Source of the DNA: Diphasiastrum complanatum
Lineage: Eukaryota; Streptophyta; Lycopodiopsida; Lycopodiales; Lycopodiaceae
NCBI GenBank assembly: GCA_029204225.1
Contig: MU831996.1
Span: forward strand, 1 to 64,000
Direction: 5' to 3'
DNA length: 64,000 nucleotides
The translations under genes and the position numbers were made by a program. Shown piece after piece: positions 57,500-64,000 of this stretch. The notes under the pieces were generated by a model that was not told the origin of the DNA, searched no databases, and was given only the letters and a program-made list of their open reading frames with translations. Position 1 is the first letter of the stretch, and each line of letters starts with the position of its first letter.

Positions 57500-57784
57500 C
57501 TTGGAGCCCCTGGATTTAATTGTGGCGAGTACTCCATAATGTAAAACAAAGACTCTTGTGCCATCCAGCCTTCCTCCATACTACCTTCTACATGCATTTT
57601 TTGGCGAATAAAATCTTTTAGGACTTTCATAAATCACTCTTAAAGAAACATTCATCTTGTACTCACAGGGCCCGCTAGCTCCACCTCATCAACAAGGTGA
57701 ACCAATAGGATCCTATATCTTCTGTATTAATGTCTTTTGAAAATATCCATGTGCATATTCATCGCATACAAAATAGAAATGCGT

Positions 57785-57864
<80 letters not shown>

Positions 57865-59640
57865 GCTCATTTGAATGACGTTAAGATTCACGAGCAATAC
57901 TCAACAATTATGAGATAATGTTTCATATATCTTTGGTGAAACACCCTTTCAATGCCACCAAAAATACATGTTGTCAAAATAAATAGGCCGAAATATAATT
58001 GTCATGACATTTCATGCAAATAATCTTGATTACATGCGTCACTAATTGAACACATCAAATACATATACATGTATCATCTTGTGCCAATTGTGAGACTTTA
58101 ATCTGGATAATTTGCCATATGCAGTAAATGCCCCTCTTATAGAACCCGCGTATCTAGTGGGAAATCGCATATGTCGAATAACTGCCTTTATATGCGTACT
58201 TTCTCCCTTCGACAAAATCCACGGTGCACGAGTTGATCTTGACCTTGACTCTTGTCCATCTTTAGTCCACAAGTGTCACATTTGAACAAAATCTTCTAGT
58301 TCATCAAGGACTCGTGCATACAAACCTTTTGACTGATTGAAGTGTCTCCATAGTGACTCTCCCACATTTTTGAAAATGTGCATTGGATCCAATAAATGAG
58401 TTATTTTCAATGTCTTACAATATGGGAGTGTATAAAATATGGATAACCGGGATCCAATGCATTGTTCCATTTCTCAAGCCAATCTTTACTCAATCTTTCC
58501 GGTGGAGGGCGTGCCTCCACTTTGTCTCCTAGTTGACAAAAACGAGTTCTACAAAGACTATGGTCGAATGGAAGATATTTACGATGATCAGAATATATGA
58601 CTTTCCTAAGATGTTTTGCATCATGTAGGGAGATTACTTTCACATATATTACAAGCATGGTATCCAGAAGTAGAAAAGCCATGACACTCACCCAATCTAG
58701 GATAATCATGCATTGTCCACATCAAAATACCTTTTAGTTCAAATTCTTGAGATCCGATAGGACGTGAAATGTCGTATACACAAATCTCTCTCCAAAGAAT
58801 TTGCAACTCCTTGACAATAGGCTCTAGATAGACATCCATGTTTTCTACCTTGTAATGACCGGGAATGATGAGAGCAAGTAAAAGATGGCCTTTTTTTATT
58901 GTCATCCATGGAGGTATGTTGTAATTCACAAGCATCACTGGCCATGTTGTCCAAGTAAAAGATCGATGGCCATGAGGATTATTACCATCCATGACCAACC
59001 CAAGTCTTAAATGTCTTGGCTCTGTACAAAATATTGGCCACTCTTCTTCAATGTGTTTTGCGGCCATACTATCACATGGTGTTCTCATGACACCATCAGT
59101 GGATCTATTGATTTAGAGCATGCCAATCCATCAATTCTGCCAAGGACTCGCAACGGAACATGTGTTGGATGAGCAGTAATATTGGAAAATGGCACACAAC
59201 CTTGGATGCAACTTTGGTTCCTTGCACACCTTGCCGATATCGTGGACATTCACACTTAGGGCAATTTGTTTTCTATTCATGTACACCCTTGTATAATGTA
59301 CAATCATTTGGACATGCATGATGCAATTGTAGTCCATTCGAAGCATCGCCAATATTTTTTTAACATCTTTCCTTGAATTTGGAATTGTATTGCCCTCGGG
59401 TAATAGTGAACGTAACAACCTATGGCAAATGCCCAATAGTGTTACAAACTTTGTCAACTAGTTAGTATTGAATTGAAACAAGAAATATTAAAGTTATATG
59501 AATAGTCACTTGAATAATGCATCAACACTTTGATTACTCCATTTGTACACAACTTGAAGATTTAGGATGAGCAAGCATGATGACAGTCTAGAAACATTTG
59601 CCCCTTCATGTAAATGAGTTGTAGCTTCGATTCTCATGCT
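57500..59640 (-). pseudogene. CACTA transposase (tnp2), N-terminal to middle part
   Basis: On the minus strand, family (Transposase_21/tnp2) words occur in the expected order. They are LHEGANVSRL and VYKWSNQSVDALFK (59610-59510), RSLLPEGNTIPNSRKDVKKI (~59410), HLRLGLVMDGNNPHGH (~59020), YNIPPWMTIKK, WTMHDYPRLGECHGFS (~58710), LLDPMHIFKNVGESLW (~58400), FPTRYAGSIRGAFTAYGKLS (~58150), then VHLVDEVELAGPVSTRWM and EGSMEEGWLAQES (57690-57540). An intron-like TACTAACTAG precedes the second segment near 59458. An AT microsatellite (57790-57861) and frameshifts interrupt it. It ends exactly beside the CACTA terminus at 57498. Confidence 0.88.
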
Positions 59641-59679
59641 TGTGTCACCTTCGGTTCTCATGTCTTCACAAGAGAGCAT

Positions 59680-60912
59680 TCCACAAGGAAAAGGAATGCG
59701 TTCTAAATTTTTCGAGTGTATGAGAGACAAGGTTTGCACGTTTATGCTATTCAGCACAGAAGAATTGTCATCTTGGATTGATTTATACGAAAAATCCAAA
59801 GATCAACGGAATATTGATAGAACGCAGTGGCGTCGGTCACGTAGGGGCCAGGCTTTTCCATCTGAATTGGAGAAGCTCCTAGATCAATACAACATTTCTT
59901 GGCTATATAAAGCCATGAATGATGCGAGTGGAAAACAAATATCAAATTCGGAGTGGGATCTTGTGTAGGTTGTAGTTGGCATGTTTGTCTCTAAACTCAG
60001 ACTCATCATTTATTATTTATATAATTATTGCTTTGGCATTGTAACACATTATTCAAAAATATGTTATTTGATATATGCATTTTTCAATATGGCAGTATAG
60101 GCGACATACCGCTCTTTGGTCTAGTGGACAACACTTTCGCATTGAATGCATCAACAAAAAGGGAATGACATTTGATTTTTGGGGTGATGACAATATTTCA
60201 TCAAGCCAATCACAGTAGTGCAAGAGATACCAATTTGGTTGAAAGTGACCTTGACTACGTTGGGACCATACAAGATATACTGGAAATTGACTACAGATCT
60301 TTCAAGATCTTTTTGTTCGATGTTAAATGGTTTCAAATTACATGTCGAGGGCCACATGCAACTGCATGATTGGATTCAAATGGACTATATGCTCTTGATT
60401 TAACAAAGATCCTTTTCTCTTCCAATGAGACATTGGTCTTACCAATTCATTGTGAATAGGTAACAATCATTGGTACTTTTAATTATAAATCAATTGTTGA
60501 GCACACTAGATTCATTCTCCAACTCACTTGTATTGTCTGTATGTACACATATAGCCCTTTATCCTGATCCATTGAATACGAGGTGGCTATTTGTCATGCA
60601 AACAAAGACAAGAAAAAGGAATATTTTTCAAAATATCGAGCTTGAAGATGCAACAACATACAATCACGACGAAGAAGATGAAAGCGATCACGATATGGAA
60701 AATCATGTAGAAGAGAATCTGCATAATGAAGAGGACGAAACAATTGATTATCTCATGGAGCCAAATGAGCATGATGATTGGGATGCCACTGACAATGATG
60801 TAAGAGCTGAAAGTCAAATCAATGAAAACATTGATGATTATACTTCTAATCTCCCAAACTTTGAAAAATTGTCAAAAATCTATCTTGGTTATTTTATGAT
60901 CTTATGTTTGTG
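59680..60912 (+). pseudogene. CACTA transposase (tnp2), C-terminal part, opposite strand
   Basis: Plus-strand words continue the tnp2 protein just after the point where the minus-strand half stops. VCTFMLFSTEELSSWIDLYE and RRGQAFPSELEKLLDQYN come first (59730-59900). A DUF4216-like domain follows, with SSGQHFRIECINKKG (~60120), DYVGTIQDILEIDYRSFKI and LFDVKWFQITCRG (60250-60350). An acidic tail rich in Asp/Glu follows (60650-60840). Stops and shifts make it inactive. It could be the other half of the same gene after an inversion, or part of a second element. Confidence 0.82.
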
Positions 60913-61633
60913 ATTTCATTTTACATGTGTGGAGCATGTTCCCACATGTATAAAATAGTTCGAAATAGTTTATAATGTTGACTTTAGGGGTATCATAAAG
61001 ATTGCTTGTCAAGCATCTTGGTGTCACTAGGTGATAGGGCCAATTTTGGTTTTAGAGGTCAAATGGTTAGGTACACATGTTTTGTCATGATTAGGCCAAA
61101 ATTCAATTGTGATGTAACTTGTCAGAAATGGTGAACTCCTGCAACTTTGTCTCAACACGAACAAGAAACGAAGGTCAAATGAGAACGATTCGCGACAGTC
61201 AACGTGTCTTTGACTCGAAGCACGAACGATTCACGAATCATTCGTGAATCATAAACACACCTCCAGGATTGCAAACCGCAAAGGGACGCAAAAACGAAAA
61301 ACTACGAAAGAAACGAAAAGAACAAAAGCAAACGGGAGATTACGAAACAAACGAAGAGGAATCTTTCGCGCTGCCAGTTGGCAGCTAAACGGGCTTGGAG
61401 TCGGAGACTTCACGCCCAACTGAAATGAGTGGCAATGACAGAGACTAACTAACTAGTTCATTAGCATTAACTAGTCTTGTGATTCTACGTTTAGCTATCT
61501 TGTAAACTCCACACTGTGGAGGTATAAACGATCTTCTCTGGATCATAAACGAACGTGAAGAAGAGATCTGAATAAAGAGATCTGTAAGAGACAGAGAGAG
61601 AAACGTAGTGAGTAGAGTAGAAAGAAAAATACT
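60913..61633. other. Non-coding stretch with a perfect palindrome, LTR-like end
   Basis: GATTCACGAAT, one C, then ATTCGTGAATC (about 61208-61230) form a perfect 11 bp inverted repeat. The last 200 bp (AGATCTGAATAAAGAGATCTG and purine-rich tail) have the look of a transcribed LTR end, but no matching copy is present. Confidence 0.5.
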
Positions 61634-63254
61634 AGGACCAATGTCCTCAAAAATTCATGAGAAATAGCAGATGCGTGAGTATCCTTACCATTCTATTATA
61701 GGATCTCTTATGTATGCAATGACCTGCACCAGGCCAGACATAGCTTTTGCAATTAGTTCTCTCAGTCAGTTTATGACTAACCCTGGTGTAACACATTGGA
61801 AGGCTCTTATCAGAGTCATGAGATATCTTCGAGCTACTATGGACTTTTGCATTTGTTATGAAGCAGTCGGGGTCAGATTGCAGTATTGTAGAACGCAAGA
61901 CATGACAACATATATTTTTACCAAAGCATTAAGCTTGGAAGCACATAGAAGGTTTTGTGTTGAACTAAGTTTGAAGGTCAAGGCATTCAAGGATTCAAAT
62001 TACGGGGGAGTGTTGGATTATTCTCCTTCTTACTTATTCTCCTTCGATAGTCAACAATCGACACTATTGACTCGACACTCTTTGGAAGACGTTCAATCAT
62101 AACGGCCACAACTCATGTCTCAAGGACTATCATTACTACTTCGAGACTTCACGCTCGCCTCACTGTACGGACTATTGGATTATTCTCCTTCTTACTAATC
62201 GACGAATCAGTTTTAATCCTAATACATGGAGTTCGGCAACAGTGTCGGATTTTTCTTCTCTCTACAAAACCTGACAGTTTTGCCATTTAGCAACAGTCAA
62301 TTGGCACTGTGAAAAATACAAGTAAAAATCACAGTGTCGGGTTTTTCACATTTTTTGCTTTTCGGGTTTTCTCTCACTTCGGCTTTTTGTAAAATGCCAA
62401 ATGCCCTAAAAGTCAAGGAAATGACTTTAGCGAAGGACTCGCATTTTTCGCATTTTCCACCAATGGCAATTTACGTTTATTTCTGCAGAGTGACAGTTAT
62501 GTACATTTATGTAGACAAATTGTTTATGGCAATTTTGTCATCGCCTATCAGTAATCAATTTCTGAGAAGAAATTGGATGAATGCCAGCGAGCTCCAGCCA
62601 ATTTGGCAATCACATTTGATGACCTAACTACTTGGTATAAATCAGCTGTTCATACATCTCATTATAACAACAAAAACAATAAAAACAAGTAACATGTTGT
62701 GAATCATGAAGGAGTTGAGTGTTATTACATGACACTTCCTGCACTCTTATCAAGCAGATCGTTCAAAACCATAAAGTATTGTAGTTAGCTCTCTATCAAG
62801 CTTTCAAGCTTGAACTCTCTTGAGCATTCTAGCTCAGTCTTTTAGAGATCTATTTAGAGTTGCTATTGCGCTACTGCTTATCAGTATAGTCACTTATTTT
62901 GGACTTATTCTCAGTTATTCACAGATAGCTTTAGAGTGCGCGATTTCTATCCGCTATTGTCTTGCGCTCATTGGCATCTGATCTTGTTTTTCTGAATCAA
63001 TACTATTTCCTTATTGCGTTCAGTATGTGTCATAATGCATGCAATTTTGTATTGCTTTTGTAACTGATAGAAATTGTCTGAGAATTCAATACTTTATGTT
63101 TGGCTACGTAATCACTTAGTATCTAGCGATTTCAAAGTTAGTTGCTGGAGATTGAACGTGATTACCATCACCACCGCTTTGTTCAATTTTTGATAGGCGT
63201 AGTCATGCATTGGAAGTAGGAAGTTTTCACAATTATCTTATCCATCTTATTTTT
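61634..63254 (+). mobile_element. Copia copy G (family of A), truncated on the left
   Basis: It starts at AGGACCAATGTCC, equivalent to 41042 of A, with the RT/RNase H end: TRPDIAFAISSLSQFMTNPG and HWKALIRVMRYLRATMDF. About 370 bp covering most of RNase H are deleted after CAGTCGG, and the match resumes at GTCAGATTGCAGTATTG. A polypurine tract (TTACGGGGGAG) leads to a full-looking LTR at 62011. There is no 5' LTR, gag or integrase. Confidence 0.88.
62011..63254 (+). repeat. 3' LTR of copy G
   Basis: It begins TGTTGGATTATTCTCC and matches the 5' LTR of A through TTGCGTTCAGTATGTGTC and TGGAAGTAGGAAG, ending near CTTATTTTTCTGATA. TTGGATTATTCTCCTTCTTAC occurs twice (62012 and 62171), so ~150 bp were inserted near its start. 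Confidence 0.8.
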
Positions 63255-64000
63255 CTGATAGGACAACCCAAAGGCTGACATGTGATAGAGCAACTACATT
63301 GAAAAAATTACAGAGTTAGATGCACAGATACATACACAATCAGAATAGATGTATTGATCTATCAGATCACATGTATCTCTTCAGTAATGTATATGCTGAG
63401 ATGCCTAGCACTATCGTCCAGTTCAAAATTGTTTTCTACGCTTGTGTTTTGTTAAGTAGATTTTCTTACATCAATCTCATGTACATTTGCGCATCTTCAA
63501 TATACTTTGCATTCTTCACATCAGTGTGAATGATTATTGTTGTTTCTACTTTTGTTTGTGAATCGAATGCTCCTTATTCTCCTTGTGTGTCTTATCGACT
63601 GAGTCGAAGTGCAAAATCATGGCTATCCTTGACGCCTTCAAATTTTGTAGCTATGGTTGTCTTAGACACCTATTGAATCAAATTTGATTAATTGATTGGT
63701 TCTGTTGTGATAGATTATTCTAAACACGGTGCTCTTCTATCACTAGTCTTCCGAAGTGCTAATTGAACACTCCAAATTGTCGCCCCACCGTTTTGCACCT
63801 TCTTTTCCCAAAAGCAATATCATTCTTTGCATGACTTTATCACATTGTTTTTGTGCTTCTGCCCAAATTTATAAAAAAATTAGTGAGATAATCTTCTCTA
63901 AGTAGAGGGTGGCGTTAAAACTCACAATGAAAAATTTTACTAAAGAAAAGCTTATTTCAGTATTTCAAAACTTAAGTTTCATTAAAGAACAAGTCCCATC
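63255..64000. other. Non-coding end of the window
   Basis: I see no gene, LTR or repeat with a partner in the window. The longest frame (69 codons at 63320) has no recognisable motif. Confidence 0.6.

Overview
The window is nuclear DNA of a land plant with a large, repeat-filled genome. The evidence is degenerate Ty1/copia and chromodomain Ty3/gypsy LTR retrotransposons, CACTA (En/Spm) transposase relics, a TRIM element, primer-binding sites matching plant initiator tRNA-Met (TGGTATCAGAGC), and one intact SUVH-type SRA (YDG) gene. The old, heavily nested and decayed elements would suit a gymnosperm or another large-genome plant, but nothing here fixes the species.

Layout from left to right. 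1-1.7 kb holds a diverged ~360 bp satellite. 2.8-5.45 kb is a truncated minus-strand copia relic (H). 5.45-10.9 kb is non-coding. 10.9-16.64 kb is a decayed copia element (F) whose LTRs carry an 87 bp tandem repeat. 16.64-17.12 kb is a minus-strand TRIM with a 50 bp internal domain. 17.1-21.2 kb is AT-rich with no recognisable gene. 21.2-22.3 kb is a ~230 bp tandem array. 22.998-24.449 kb (minus) is the only convincing host gene: an intronless SRA protein lacking SET, with G-boxes upstream. 25-31 kb holds small foldbacks, a large inverted repeat with ~600 bp arms, and a spliced but broken minus-strand gene that is probably transposon-derived.

32-54.1 kb is a nested retrotransposon cluster. 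Copia A (32008-41972) is interrupted in its integrase by non-autonomous element E (35050-39506). Next is gypsy/chromovirus D (41973 to ~54110). D is interrupted by copia-like element B (43784-52140, perfect ATTAT duplication). B is interrupted by copia C (45667-48815, perfect TAGGT duplication). LTR comparison by eye agrees with the nesting: C is the youngest and B is younger than D. E is old, with about 25 differences between its LTRs.

54.1-61 kb is a CACTA zone: a copia integrase scrap, two ~1.1 kb direct repeats rich in the CGTCGGATTCCGACG palindrome, a CACTA terminus at 57498, and a tnp2 transposase gene split into two complementary halves on opposite strands. 61.6-63.25 kb is a second, truncated copy (G) of the copia A family. 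No tRNA, rRNA, CRISPR or operon-like feature was seen.

I found no clear new biological system. The most useful leads are the SET-less SRA gene, the unfamiliar proteins of element B, element E with its AG...CT termini, the split tnp2 gene, and the TRIM.
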